From positions 1 to 33,304 of the forward strand of contig CAJOJO010000014.1 in NCBI GenBank assembly GCA_905235045.1: DNA of 33,304 bases. The letters are read 5' to 3'. Positions 16,984 through 25,155 of this stretch are shown one piece after another. The notes beneath the pieces were generated by a model, which was not told the origin of the DNA, searched no databases, and was given only the letters and a program-made list of their open reading frames with translations. Position 1 is the first letter of the stretch. Each line of letters opens with the position of its first letter. Source of the stretch: an uncultured Bacilli bacterium (GTDB lineage Bacteria > Bacillota_I > Bacilli_A > RF39 > UBA660). The translations under genes and the position numbers were made by a program.

Positions 16984-19113
16984 ATGAAAGAAAATATTTT
17001 AGGATTATTTAAAGATAATAATAAAGCTTTAACAACAATTGAAATAAATGATGCCTTAGGTTTAACTACTGTGGAAGAATTACGTGAATTAGAAGAAACT
17101 CTAATCGAGATGGAAAATAATTTAGAATTACGCCATACTAATAAGGGTAAATATGTTAAACATGATGATGAGTTAGAAAGAGTTGGTATCGTTTTATCGG
17201 CAAAAGGTGATTATGCTTTTGTAAAAATAACTGATGATAAAACACCTTTAAAAGATGTCTTTATTCATGCTAGTAATTTAAATGGCGCTATTCATGGAGA
17301 TACTGTAGTTGTAAGAGTAAATAAAATAGAAGATAGACCAGATGGTGTTGTTGAGAGAATTTTAAAAAGAGATTTAATGAATTTAGTTGGTGAGGTATCC
17401 GAAATTAATAATCGTTTAGTAGTAATACCTGATGATCCCAAAATAAAACTAACTATTTATATTGATAAAGAAAAAAGCATGAATGCTATGCCAGGACATA
17501 AAGTTTTAGTTCGTTTATTAAATAAACAAGAAGATGGATATAATAGTGAAGTACTAACAATAATTGGTCATAAAAATGATCCAGGTGTTGATATTTTATC
17601 AATTGTTTATAAATATGGTATTGAAGTTGATTTTAACGATCAAGTTAAAGAAGAATTAAATAGTATACCAGATAGTGTTAGTGAAGAAGAAATCGTTGGT
17701 CGTACTGATTTACGTGATGAAGTAATATTCACTATTGATGGTGATGATACTAAAGATATTGATGATGCTATTAGTATTGAAAAACTAGAGAATGGTAATT
17801 ATAAATTAGGAGTTCATATCGCTGATGTATCTTATTATGTTAAAGAAAAAACGGCTTTATATGAAACCGCTATGGATAGAGGAACAAGTGTTTATTTAGC
17901 TGACCGAGTAATTCCTATGCTACCACATAAATTATCAAATGGAATTTGTTCTTTAAATCCCAATGTTGACCGTCTTGCTATATCATGCATTATGGAAATT
18001 GATAGTAATGGTAAATTAGTAAGTCATGATATATTTGAGAGTGTTATTAAATCAAGAATCCAAATGACTTATAAAAAAGTAAATAAAATATTAGAAGAAG
18101 ATATTGTTCCTGAAGGTTATGAACCATTTGTTGATAAATTAAAATTAATGCAAGAACTTGCTGATATTTTGCGAAAAATGAAAATTAAAAGAGGATATAT
18201 TGATTTTGATATTGATGAGTCAAAAATTATCGTTGATGATACTGGTAAAGCAATTGATGTAACATTACGTAATCGTGGTACCGGAGAAAAATTAATTGAA
18301 GATTTTATGATAATGGCTAATGAAACAGTTGCAGAACATATTGCGGCTTATGAATTTTTACCATTTATTTATCGTATTCATGGTGAACCAAGTGAAGAAA
18401 AAATCACTCAATTTATTAATTATGTTAGTGCATGTGGTTATAAATTAACTGGTAAATTTAAAGATATTAAGCCATCAGATATGCAAAATATTTTAAGCCA
18501 ACTAAAAGACGCTAAAGAGTTTTCAATATTTTCTAATTTATTATTAAGATGTATGCAAAAAGCCGTATATGATACTAATAATATAGGCCACTTTGGTTTA
18601 GGAAGTAGGTGTTATACTCACTTTACTTCACCAATTAGACGTTTTCCTGATACAACAGTTCATAGATTATTACGTAAATATTTATTTAATGGAAAAATGG
18701 ATAATGATACTATAAGATATGAAGAACTAAATTTACCATATATTGCTGAACATTCTTCAAAGAAAGAAAGAGATTCGGTTGATTGTGAACGAGAAGTTGA
18801 CGATATGAAGAAAGCTGAATATATGTCTGATCATATTGGGGAAGTATTTAGCGGTATGGTTAGTTCTATTACTAATCGTGGTATGTATGTTTCTTTACCT
18901 AATTTAATTGAGGGTTTAATTAAATTAGAAGATTTAACGGAAGATAATTATACTTTTGATGAATCTACTATTAGTTTAATTGGCAAAAAGAATAAACGAG
19001 GATATCATTTAGGAGATGAATTAGAAGTAATTGTTAAAGATGCTCGTAAAGAAGTTGGCGAAATTGATTTTGTTATTAATAATGAAGCAAATAAAATATA
19101 TTTAAAGAGATGA
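16984..19113 (+). CDS. rnr: Ribonuclease R
   Basis: RNase R is a 3'-5' exoribonuclease that degrades structured RNA and works with tmRNA on stalled messages. The 709-aa product has a short N-terminal helix-turn-helix, cold-shock domains and an RNB catalytic domain. The metal-binding acidic cluster appears as FTIDGDDTKDIDDAIS, and HFTSPIRRFPD is also present. A C-terminal S1 domain ends the protein. ATG 16984 follows an AAGGTGG site. It lies 4 nt before smpB and just upstream of ssrA, the classic rnr-smpB-ssrA cluster. Confidence 0.97.
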   Translation: MKENILGLFKDNNKALTTIEINDALGLTTVEELRELEETLIEMENNLELRHTNKGKYVKHDDELERVGIVLSAKGDYAFVKITDDKTPLKDVFIHASNLNGAIHGDTVVVRVNKIEDRPDGVVERILKRDLMNLVGEVSEINNRLVVIPDDPKIKLTIYIDKEKSMNAMPGHKVLVRLLNKQEDGYNSEVLTIIGHKNDPGVDILSIVYKYGIEVDFNDQVKEELNSIPDSVSEEEIVGRTDLRDEVIFTIDGDDTKDIDDAISIEKLENGNYKLGVHIADVSYYVKEKTALYETAMDRGTSVYLADRVIPMLPHKLSNGICSLNPNVDRLAISCIMEIDSNGKLVSHDIFESVIKSRIQMTYKKVNKILEEDIVPEGYEPFVDKLKLMQELADILRKMKIKRGYIDFDIDESKIIVDDTGKAIDVTLRNRGTGEKLIEDFMIMANETVAEHIAAYEFLPFIYRIHGEPSEEKITQFINYVSACGYKLTGKFKDIKPSDMQNILSQLKDAKEFSIFSNLLLRCMQKAVYDTNNIGHFGLGSRCYTHFTSPIRRFPDTTVHRLLRKYLFNGKMDNDTIRYEELNLPYIAEHSSKKERDSVDCEREVDDMKKAEYMSDHIGEVFSGMVSSITNRGMYVSLPNLIEGLIKLEDLTEDNYTFDESTISLIGKKNKRGYHLGDELEVIVKDARKEVGEIDFVINNEANKIYLKR

Positions 19114-19117
19114 TAAT

Positions 19118-19564
19118 ATGATAGAAATAAATAACCGAAAAGCAAAATATGATTATGAAATATTAGAAACATATGAAGCTGGTATAGAACTTACTGGTAC
19201 AGAAATTAAATCAATTAGATTAGGTAAAGCTAATCTAAAAGATAGTTATGCAATTATTAAAAATAATGAAATATTTTTACTTAATATGCATATAAGTGAG
19301 TATAAAGAGGGTAATATTTTTAATCATAATGAAACAAGAACAAGAAAATTATTAATGCATAAAAAAGAAATTTTAAAACTAAGAGATAGTATTGAACGTG
19401 AAGGTAATACTTTAGTACCTATAAAGTTGTATTTTAAAGGAAATTATGCTAAAATACTAATTGGCCTTGCAAAAGGTAAGAAAAATTATGATAAAAGAGA
19501 ATCTATTAAAGAAAGAGATACTTTAAGGGAGTTAAAAAAAGACTTCAAAAACTTACATAGGTAA
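19118..19564 (+). CDS. smpB: SsrA-binding protein SmpB
   Basis: SmpB binds the tRNA-like domain of tmRNA and is required for trans-translation. The 148-aa protein shows NRKAKYDYEILETYEAGIEL, TGTEIKSIR and KGKKNYDKRE followed by a basic tail, all typical. It directly precedes ssrA, with only 8 nt between stop codon and tmRNA 5' end. Confidence 0.97.
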   Translation: MIEINNRKAKYDYEILETYEAGIELTGTEIKSIRLGKANLKDSYAIIKNNEIFLLNMHISEYKEGNIFNHNETRTRKLLMHKKEILKLRDSIEREGNTLVPIKLYFKGNYAKILIGLAKGKKNYDKRESIKERDTLRELKKDFKNLHR

Positions 19565-19568
19565 GTTT
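19549..19568 (+). other. Hairpin at the smpB/ssrA boundary
   Basis: A perfect 8-bp stem AAACTTAC/GTAAGTTT with loop ATAG covers the smpB stop codon and ends 5 nt before the tmRNA 5' end. With no T run it is more likely a processing or stabilising hairpin than a terminator, so ssrA may be cut from the rnr-smpB transcript. Confidence 0.5.
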
Positions 19569-19572
19569 ACCT

Positions 19573-19947
19573 GGGGCTGTCCAGGTTTCGACAGGTATAT
19601 TTCGTTATAGATGGCAAGGAGTAGGAATACTATAAATTCAAAAGCAAATAAATGCTAAAAATGTTAAAAATGTATTAGCTTCAGTATTCAAAAGTAATGC
19701 TGTAGCATTTGCCTAATCATAGGATAATACAACTTTCTTTAATTCTTTTCCTGTGAGAGTTTTAGAAGGTTCATACTAGCAGGATATATTACTATGACTC
19801 CTTTAAGTAGTAATGAATATTTAAAGGATTACTAATTAAGTTGTTGTTGGTTACTTATTAATTAGGACATCTATTAATCAACTAACCTTGTAGAAATTTA
19901 TAATAGAGTATATTTGGACAGGAGTTCGATTCTCCTCAGCTCCACCA
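19573..19947 (+). ncRNA. ssrA: Transfer-messenger RNA (tmRNA)
   Basis: The 375-nt gene has the tRNA-Ala-like ends GGGGCTG and CAGCTCC with encoded CCA, and the T-arm GGAGTTCGATTCTCC. The tag frame is most likely 19654-19713, starting at GCT and followed by TAA. It encodes 20 residues, AKNVKNVLASVFKSNAVAFA. An ending in AFA rather than LAA is like that of Mollicutes tags. The gene lies after smpB and marks the left edge of the accessory island; its 3' end is a common integration site. Confidence 0.95.
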
Positions 19948-19958
19948 TAAGAAAAAAT

Positions 19959-19993
19959 CGTCGCACTAAATATAGTGTGACGTTTATTTTTAT
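19959..19993 (+). terminator. Terminator of ssrA
   Basis: An 8-bp stem CGTCGCAC/GTGTGACG (one G-T pair) with loop TAAATATA is followed by a T-rich tail. Confidence 0.8.
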
Positions 19994-20010
19994 AAATAAG
20001 CAAGCAACGT

Positions 20011-20029
20011 GGAATTGCTCCCACCATAA
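20011..20029 (+). repeat. Partial copy of the ssrA 3' end
   Basis: GCTCCCACCATAA repeats the end of ssrA plus its flank (GCTCCACCATAA at 19939-19950) with one extra C, 78 bp downstream. Such a copy is what an integration event at the tmRNA 3' end would leave (attR-like). No integrase gene is present nearby, so it would be a scar. Confidence 0.45.
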
Positions 20030-20045
20030 ACATACTGAAAAAAAA

Positions 20046-20663
20046 TTATAGTTTTTCACAAAGTATCACAATTTTTTTGTTGCTTAAAGATCCTTCTGTT
20101 CCTTTTTTATATGCAGAATATATAATATTAAAGTTATGCTTTTTTAATATGTTTGTGATTTCTTCTAGATTATAGTAATTTACAAACATTGATAAATTTT
20201 TATTAAGGGGTTCTTTAACCACTTTTTCTCCATCACCATCTTGTAATATAACTAGCATTTTTCCATTTTCTTTTAGCAAATTATAATATTTAGTAAGAAC
20301 TATTTCTACTTCCATTTTTGTAAGGTGAAATAACGAATATAGCAAACTGATTCCGTCAAATTGTTTATCTATATTAATCTCTCGCATATCCATTTTTTTA
20401 AATGTAATATGTTCATATTTTTGTTTTGCAATTTTTAACATCTTATCTGATAAATCAATGCCTATAACATTAAAACCATGTTCATTCATGTAATTAGTCA
20501 AATTCCCAAGACCACATCCTATATCTAATATTTCTTTACCATTTAAAGATTCAAGAAATTTGTCAATATAAGGTGCATCACTATAATCAGTTCCAAACTC
20601 ATTGTCATACTCACTTGCAATTAAATTATACGTATCAATAGCTAATTTATTTTTGTCATCCAT
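20046..20663 (-). CDS. Class I SAM-dependent methyltransferase
   Basis: The small-molecule-type methyltransferase has about 205 aa. Motif I is ILDIGCGLGNL, followed by motif II VIGIDLSDKMLKIAK and a later region LLYSLFHLTK. N-terminal DTYNLIASEYDNEF resembles UbiE/Methyltransf_25 enzymes. ATG 20663 is chosen because GGAG lies 7 nt upstream; a longer frame to 20708 would overlap the broken regulator gene. It is probably the second gene of a two-gene operon with that regulator. The substrate is unknown. Confidence 0.88.
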   Translation of the reverse strand: MDDKNKLAIDTYNLIASEYDNEFGTDYSDAPYIDKFLESLNGKEILDIGCGLGNLTNYMNEHGFNVIGIDLSDKMLKIAKQKYEHITFKKMDMREINIDKQFDGISLLYSLFHLTKMEVEIVLTKYYNLLKENGKMLVILQDGDGEKVVKEPLNKNLSMFVNYYNLEEITNILKKHNFNIIYSAYKKGTEGSLSNKKIVILCEKL

Positions 20664-20692
20664 AATATATCTCCATTCTTTTGTTATTTTTC

Positions 20693-22031
20693 CTATTTTA
20701 CTATCCATTCACCTTTTTTAGTAGCACCAGTTCTTTCAATATAATTATTGTCTATTAAGTACTTAATGTGATTTCTAATTGTCCTAGATGTTATTCCAAG
20801 TAAATTTGCCATTTCATCTTGAGTAATATTAGGTCGATCTAAAATTAAATAAAATTAAACTAATTATTCCTTTTTGAATATTATTTAATTCAGAATTAAA
20901 ATTATTTATTTCTTTTTTGTTATTAATTATATTGTCATACTCATATTCATTTTGATTATATTTAATACTTACTCTTATAAAATGTGGAAAGAAGTGATAA
21001 ATACTTTTATCATATTTTTTTAGAATTCTTCTTATACCAGTACCTAAATGTTCAACAAGTTCTAAATCTCTAAATACTCTCATTAATTCAGGGTTTTTAG
21101 GTGCCGAATAACCTTGTAAAAATTCTTCTTCAGTAAATTCACTTTGTATGCCACCAAATGATGATACTTCTAATCGATCATTAAAAAACTCAAATTTAGG
21201 TGGATACTCAGTAGTCCAATCGTTGTGAACTATAGCATTGATAACAACTTCTCTGACAGCAGTATAATCATACATTGGTTGTTCTAATCTTTCAGGATAT
21301 GAAATTTTAGCATAAATTTTATTTTCAGTTCTAAATTTTTCTAAAACCCTATATGTTGCTTTAACCAATGAACAATCTCCAAATTCATAATTTTCCATTA
21401 ATTCATCAACATCGTTTCCTGCATATTTTGCTACTTTAATTGAAACCCTATTATTATCAGCAAGAAGATATGCTACATAATTATATTTTCCATCCTTAGT
21501 ATAAAATTCTAGTTGTTTTTCAAAGTTATCACCAATATCAAAACCTTTTTCAGCATAGTATATTTTTAAATCAGTAAAAGTTAAATCTTGTCTTGGAGAA
21601 ATAATGTTTTTTAAAGAGTTTCTTGTTCTTTCTCTAAACATCTTATTTATTAAATGCTCATCCATCCTTTCATTAGAACTACCAACTCTAATAAAACAAC
21701 TATCAGGTGTCATTCCCATACCTTTAATATGATATGGTGTATCATAACCTTTGGCAATTGTTATTTTTAAGTATTTCTTATTATCTTTTTCCAATACTTC
21801 TAAATCAAATAAACCTAAAACAGATGGTTCAATACTTGATATTATCTTATCTTTAACTTTTCTTTGCAATAAATCCATATTATTTCTTAATCCAACTACA
21901 TTACCATTATCATCTATACCAATATAAATATTTCCACCATCTTTGTTTAAAAAAGCTATAACTGATTCTTCTAAATCATCAACTAATTTAACTTTAAATT
22001 CTGTTCTTGAATCTTCAATTATTCCTATCAT
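20693..22031 (-). pseudogene. AlbA_2/HATPase-type transcriptional regulator, frameshifted
   Basis: This is a gene of the RecG-C-terminal-like/AlbA_2 family. The N-terminal AlbA_2 module has ESVIAFLNKDGGNIYIGID, and a central ATPase-like part has VREVVINAIVHNDW. The frame ends at a premature stop (20829-20831) after a 10-bp tandem duplication at 20840-20859. Removing one copy restores the frame through ITQDEMANLLGITSRTIRNH and IERTGATKKGEW, a complete winged-helix C-terminus ending at 20693, about 442 aa in all. As read, the gene makes a 400-aa protein lacking the DNA-binding tail. Three operator-like repeats precede its promoter. Confidence 0.85.
20840..20859 (+). repeat. 10-bp tandem duplication causing a frameshift
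   Basis: TAAAATTAAA occurs twice in a row. With a single copy the regulator reads continuously into its C-terminal helix-turn-helix (SLILDRPNITQDEM). Confidence 0.85.
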
Positions 22032-22058
22032 TTTACACCTCCAATTGTATCTAAAACC

Positions 22059-22067
22059 ATTATAACA
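22059..22067 (-). promoter_or_regulatory. Extended -10 promoter of the regulator-methyltransferase operon
   Basis: On the minus strand TGTTATAAT is found 28 bp upstream of the start, with a GGAGGTG ribosome binding site between. No -35 is visible because tandem repeats fill that space. Confidence 0.65.
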
Positions 22068-22069
22068 TA

Positions 22070-22105
22070 TTTCCTAAGAAATTTCCTAAGAAATTTCCTA
22101 AGAAA
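22070..22105 (-). promoter_or_regulatory. Three tandem 12-bp operator-like repeats
   Basis: TTTCCTAAGAAA (plus strand) is repeated three times without gaps at 22070-22081, 22082-22093 and 22094-22105. Each unit is a near-palindrome. The array covers the -35 position of the regulator promoter, so it looks like a binding site for an autoregulator or activator. The 12-bp period is close to one helical turn. Confidence 0.7.
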
Positions 22106-22196
22106 TGTTAGAACTCACGTCAACAAAATGTCGCTATTGTTTCGCCATAATCATTTTCGAAGATATCTATTGTTATGGCACCAATGATGAATTATT
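22106..22196 (+). other. Intergenic stretch with a GCACCA element (module E2)
   Basis: The gap between the regulator and the MATE gene holds no recognisable gene. GCACCA (22178-22183) lies 13 nt before the TTCGAACTA hairpin that ends the module. No convincing promoter on the plus strand was found, unlike some of the other modules. Confidence 0.4.
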
Positions 22197-22220
22197 CGAA
22201 CTACAAGATAGTTCGTTTTT
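22197..22220 (+). terminator. Terminator of module E2
   Basis: Stem CGAACTA/TAGTTCG with loop CAAGA is followed by five T. Confidence 0.75.
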
Positions 22221-22298
22221 AATTACCTAATTTGTAGAAAAGATTATATTTAAACATCTAATTTTTTTAATAATTAAATATGAATGTACAGAGATTTT

Positions 22299-22307
22299 TG
22301 ATATAAT
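22299..22307 (+). promoter_or_regulatory. Extended -10 promoter of the MATE gene
   Basis: TGATATAAT lies 44 bp upstream of the start; no clear -35. Confidence 0.55.
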
Positions 22308-22351
22308 AAATGTATAACAATATTTAAATTATTAACAAGAAGGTGGTTTTA

Positions 22352-23617
22352 ATGAAGAAAGATATGAAAAAGCGAGTAATAAAGTCATTATTATTTGTAC
22401 TACCTTATATCATAGTTGAGTTTACTAATACATTTTTAATATTAATTGATAAATCTATTTCAAATTCAATTGGACAGACAGCACTTGTTGTTTTTTCATC
22501 ATTTATAACACTAAATTGGGCAATAAATACTTTACAAGCTTGTATAAGTTCCTCACACAGTATAGTATTGGTTAGAAATAAAAGTAATAATAAAGACATT
22601 AATACTTCTGGTTTGTTTTTGGAACTAATTTTTAGTTTGATTACAGGGTTATTACTTTTCTTTTTTGCAAGAAATATAACATATGTTTATCAATTAGATA
22701 ATGAAGCAAGAAATATATTAACAATAATTTTAAGGTTAAAAGCAATTCAACTTCCGCTTGTGGCAGTTGGGTATATAGCAAAAAACGATTTAAAAGTTAA
22801 AGAAAAAACAAATTTAATATTTACAATTGTTCTTATATCTTCAATAATTAATATATTTGGTGACATTATTAGTGTTAAGATGGGATATAATGAAATAGGA
22901 ATTTATATAGCAACTATTATTTCAACACTTGTTAATACTATATTGTTATTTATTGCATCTAAATTTAAAATTGGAAAAATAAGAAAGAACTATGTAAAAG
23001 AAATATTAAAATATGGAAAAGATCTTGCATTTAATAAAATTATACAAAGAGTTGTAAATATAACATATACTAGTATTGCCAGTTCTTATGGCACAGTAAT
23101 TTATACTATACATTGTGCTTGTATAACTGTTTCAGATACATTAAGTGAGGTTATTGCGGGTTATTATAATGGATTACTTATAGATTATTCAAATGATATA
23201 GAAAAAGAAAATAAAAATTTATTAAATAAAGTTGATTTCATTGAGATATATGGTACATTGATAGCAATTGTCTTTTTGATATTTATGATGTATCCATCTT
23301 GGTGGTTTTTAGCAAAAACAGTTCCTTGGGAAGATTGTAATCCATATATATGGTTTTATAGTATTGAATTTGTTATGGAGGTAGCATCAAGTAATTATAG
23401 AGCATATCTATCTGCAAATAAAGATACAAAAGCAATTAGAAATATGGCTTTGATTGGAGGAATATGTGTTAGAATCCCATTAGCATTTTTATTTAAAAAA
23501 CTTGGATTTGGTTTGTTGGGGCTTTCACTTTTATGTGGAATAGATAGAATTGTTAGATTAATTTACTTAAGAATATATATTAAGGTTAAATCTAAAAAAG
23601 GATTATTATATACATAA
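22352..23617 (+). CDS. MATE-family efflux transporter
   Basis: The 421-aa integral membrane protein has about twelve hydrophobic segments in the two six-helix halves of a MATE/MOP flippase-superfamily transporter. The N-terminus (SLLFVLPYIIVEFTNTFLIL) and the middle segment KEILKYGKDLAFNKIIQRV fit this superfamily. MATE proteins export drugs or metabolites using sodium or protons; the cargo here is unknown. ATG 22352 follows AAGGTGG; a GTG at 22343 lies inside that site. It stands alone between two GCACCA modules in the island. Confidence 0.82.
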   Translation: MKKDMKKRVIKSLLFVLPYIIVEFTNTFLILIDKSISNSIGQTALVVFSSFITLNWAINTLQACISSSHSIVLVRNKSNNKDINTSGLFLELIFSLITGLLLFFFARNITYVYQLDNEARNILTIILRLKAIQLPLVAVGYIAKNDLKVKEKTNLIFTIVLISSIINIFGDIISVKMGYNEIGIYIATIISTLVNTILLFIASKFKIGKIRKNYVKEILKYGKDLAFNKIIQRVVNITYTSIASSYGTVIYTIHCACITVSDTLSEVIAGYYNGLLIDYSNDIEKENKNLLNKVDFIEIYGTLIAIVFLIFMMYPSWWFLAKTVPWEDCNPYIWFYSIEFVMEVASSNYRAYLSANKDTKAIRNMALIGGICVRIPLAFLFKKLGFGLLGLSLLCGIDRIVRLIYLRIYIKVKSKKGLLYT

Positions 23618-23646
23618 AAAGTATTTTAATTAATATAAAATTGATG

Positions 23647-23799
23647 TATAATTATAGTAATGATTGATATAAATCAATCGTCTTTAGCGAGTGAGTTGTA
23701 AACCACTTCGTCGTTCGCACCATTGGGAAATCCGCTCGAACTTTTTATAAGCATCGAGAATAAATAGACAATCAATTCTAAATTAGGATTGATTTTTTT
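23647..23799 (+). ncRNA. Candidate small RNA/tRNA-3'-end-like module E3
   Basis: A TATAAT at 23647-23652 is followed by about 140 nt ending in a terminator (AATCAAT/ATTGATT plus seven T, 23770-23799). It begins with a GATTGAT/ATCAATC hairpin, then has a stem-loop around AGTTGTAAAC (GTG/CAC core). GCACCA follows at 23717-23722, and CGAAC lies 13 nt after it. Bases 23661-23723 nearly match module E6 at 29060-29119. No good reading frame is seen. It may be a small RNA, a decayed tRNA-like gene or an integration scar. Confidence 0.5.
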
Positions 23800-23840
23800 C
23801 TTGTTTAGAAAAAAGTCTTTCAAAGAAAGGATTGATTAAA

Positions 23841-24149
23841 ATGGTAAATATTATCAAGCTAGAAGCGATTAATTTAAGAGTTAAGACTTTAAACGATGCT
23901 ATTAAGGAAAAAGATAATGAAATATCATTTTTGAAATCTAAAATAAAAAATATACAAAATACTCTTGAATATTGGAAAGATAAATTTGAAAAACTAATAT
24001 CTTTCTTACACGATAAACTTCATAGTTGGTATGATAAAGATGATAAATATATTGATGTTGTTAATGATATGTATGAAGATAACGTTTTAGATGATGATGA
24101 CATTGAAGAATTAGATTTAAGTAAAGAAAATGATGATTATGAAAGATAA
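23841..24149 (+). CDS. C-terminal remnant of a MobV-type relaxase (102 aa)
   Basis: The product is a coiled coil (LNDAIKEKDNEISFLKSKIK) followed by YWKDKFEKLISFLHDKL and an acidic tail ending DDYER. This layout resembles the C-terminal end of MobV/Pre plasmid-mobilisation proteins, but the catalytic relaxase domain is missing. It has a usable start (ATG 23841, AAAGGA site), so it may still be translated. A shorter relative of the same tail lies at 27554-27631. The assignment rests on remembered family patterns, and an independent small coiled-coil protein is the alternative. Confidence 0.55.
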   Translation: MVNIIKLEAINLRVKTLNDAIKEKDNEISFLKSKIKNIQNTLEYWKDKFEKLISFLHDKLHSWYDKDDKYIDVVNDMYEDNVLDDDDIEELDLSKENDDYER

Positions 24150-24192
24150 TTAAGAAAAAAATGTAGTTTTTTGTTTCAATAATATAAAAGTA

Positions 24193-24201
24193 TGTTATAA
24201 T
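24193..24201 (+). promoter_or_regulatory. Extended -10 promoter of the radical SAM operon
   Basis: TGTTATAAT lies about 57 bp upstream of the first radical SAM ATG, giving a leader of about 50 nt. Confidence 0.6.
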
Positions 24202-24258
24202 AATACAAATAAACACGAGAAAGTTTTGGATAGGTTCCTGAAACGAGTTGAAGTAAAA

Positions 24259-25155
24259 ATGAAAAAAGATGAAATAATTTTAAAACCATGTTTAAATAAT
24301 ATATGTGGAAAAAGTTATAATTTATTAAATATTAAATTATTAAATGGCTGTAATGGTAAATGTACATTTTGCATAGCTGCTGGAACTCCATATAGAAAAT
24401 CAGCTGATGCAAAAAAATTCATTGATACCGCTAATTCAATGGAAAAATTTTTAAAAGTAGATGTTTTAGGTGGAGAACCAACATTATATCCAAATTTAGT
24501 TGAAGTATTAAAAGGAATTAGACCATATAAAAAAGAGATTAATATTATAAGTAATGGGTCTAATTTAGAAGCAATTAAAGAGAGTTTACCATATTTAGAT
24601 ACAATAACATTAAGTATTCATTCTTTTGATTATAATAAAAATTCAACTGGAGTAGTTATTGATGAAAAGGCCTTGAAAAATATAAATAAAAGTAAAGGTA
24701 ATGTTGAAACTATCGCAGCCGTAGTTGTCACAAAAGAAACAGTATCTAATTTAAAGGAAATAAAAGAATATGCAAAAAAGGCTAAAAAACTTGGCTTTTC
24801 TGCAATTAAATTAATGGAATTAGTTACATCAAACGAAAATATTGATTTTATTGATTTACAAGATTTGTTAGTACAATTTAAAATTCATCAAAAAAATGCT
24901 ACATTGAAAGGATGCTTCTTTGAATTACCAGAATTATCAAAATATTTAAAAATTAAAACTTATATAAAATTATGTTGCCCATACAATAATATTTTTAAAG
25001 CACGAAATTTTGGAATACCAAAAATTGAATATCAACATGATTATATGAATGTTATTCAACCAGATTGTTCAGTAACTGATAGTTGGATATATGATTCATT
25101 TGATAATAAAGTTTTGAATGGAGATGATTTAAATGTCAATTACCTTAAGAAGTAA
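24259..25155 (+). CDS. Radical SAM protein A
   Basis: Radical SAM enzymes use a [4Fe-4S] cluster to cleave S-adenosylmethionine. The 298-aa product has the cluster motif CNGKCTFC (C31, C35, C38), the SAM-binding LGGEPTLYP segment and a barrel like that of MoaA-type enzymes. The C-terminal region has scattered cysteines (GCFF, LCCP, PDCS) that could bind an auxiliary cluster but do not form a clear SPASM motif. The start is uncertain: ATG 24259 has only a weak GAAG site, and an in-frame TTG at 24226 is possible. It overlaps the paralogous gene B by 23 nt. Confidence 0.88.
   Translation: MKKDEIILKPCLNNICGKSYNLLNIKLLNGCNGKCTFCIAAGTPYRKSADAKKFIDTANSMEKFLKVDVLGGEPTLYPNLVEVLKGIRPYKKEINIISNGSNLEAIKESLPYLDTITLSIHSFDYNKNSTGVVIDEKALKNINKSKGNVETIAAVVVTKETVSNLKEIKEYAKKAKKLGFSAIKLMELVTSNENIDFIDLQDLLVQFKIHQKNATLKGCFFELPELSKYLKIKTYIKLCCPYNNIFKARNFGIPKIEYQHDYMNVIQPDCSVTDSWIYDSFDNKVLNGDDLNVNYLKK

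Noticed and set aside
20721-20726. A GCACCA before a TTCTTTC stretch, similar to the island modules
   Set aside because: It lies inside the out-of-frame C-terminal coding part of the regulator (codons for TGAT of the ERTGATKKGEW segment) and has no TTCGAAC hairpin.
22070-22105. A CRISPR array
   Set aside because: The three 12-bp units abut with no spacers and lie over a promoter; there are no cas genes in the window.
23661-23722. A functional tRNA ending at the E3 GCACCA
   Set aside because: No 7-bp acceptor stem or T arm can be formed within 75 nt upstream, and the -10 box lies inside that span.
23661-23723. A small protein gene on the minus strand of modules E3/E6 (frame beginning MVRTTKWFTTH)
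   Set aside because: No ribosome binding site precedes it, the frames diverge and end soon after the shared bases, and promoter and terminator signals favour the plus strand.
23841-24149. A RiPP precursor for the two radical SAM enzymes
   Set aside because: The protein is an acidic coiled coil with a MobV-like tail and no cysteine- or repeat-rich core, and a separate promoter starts after it.
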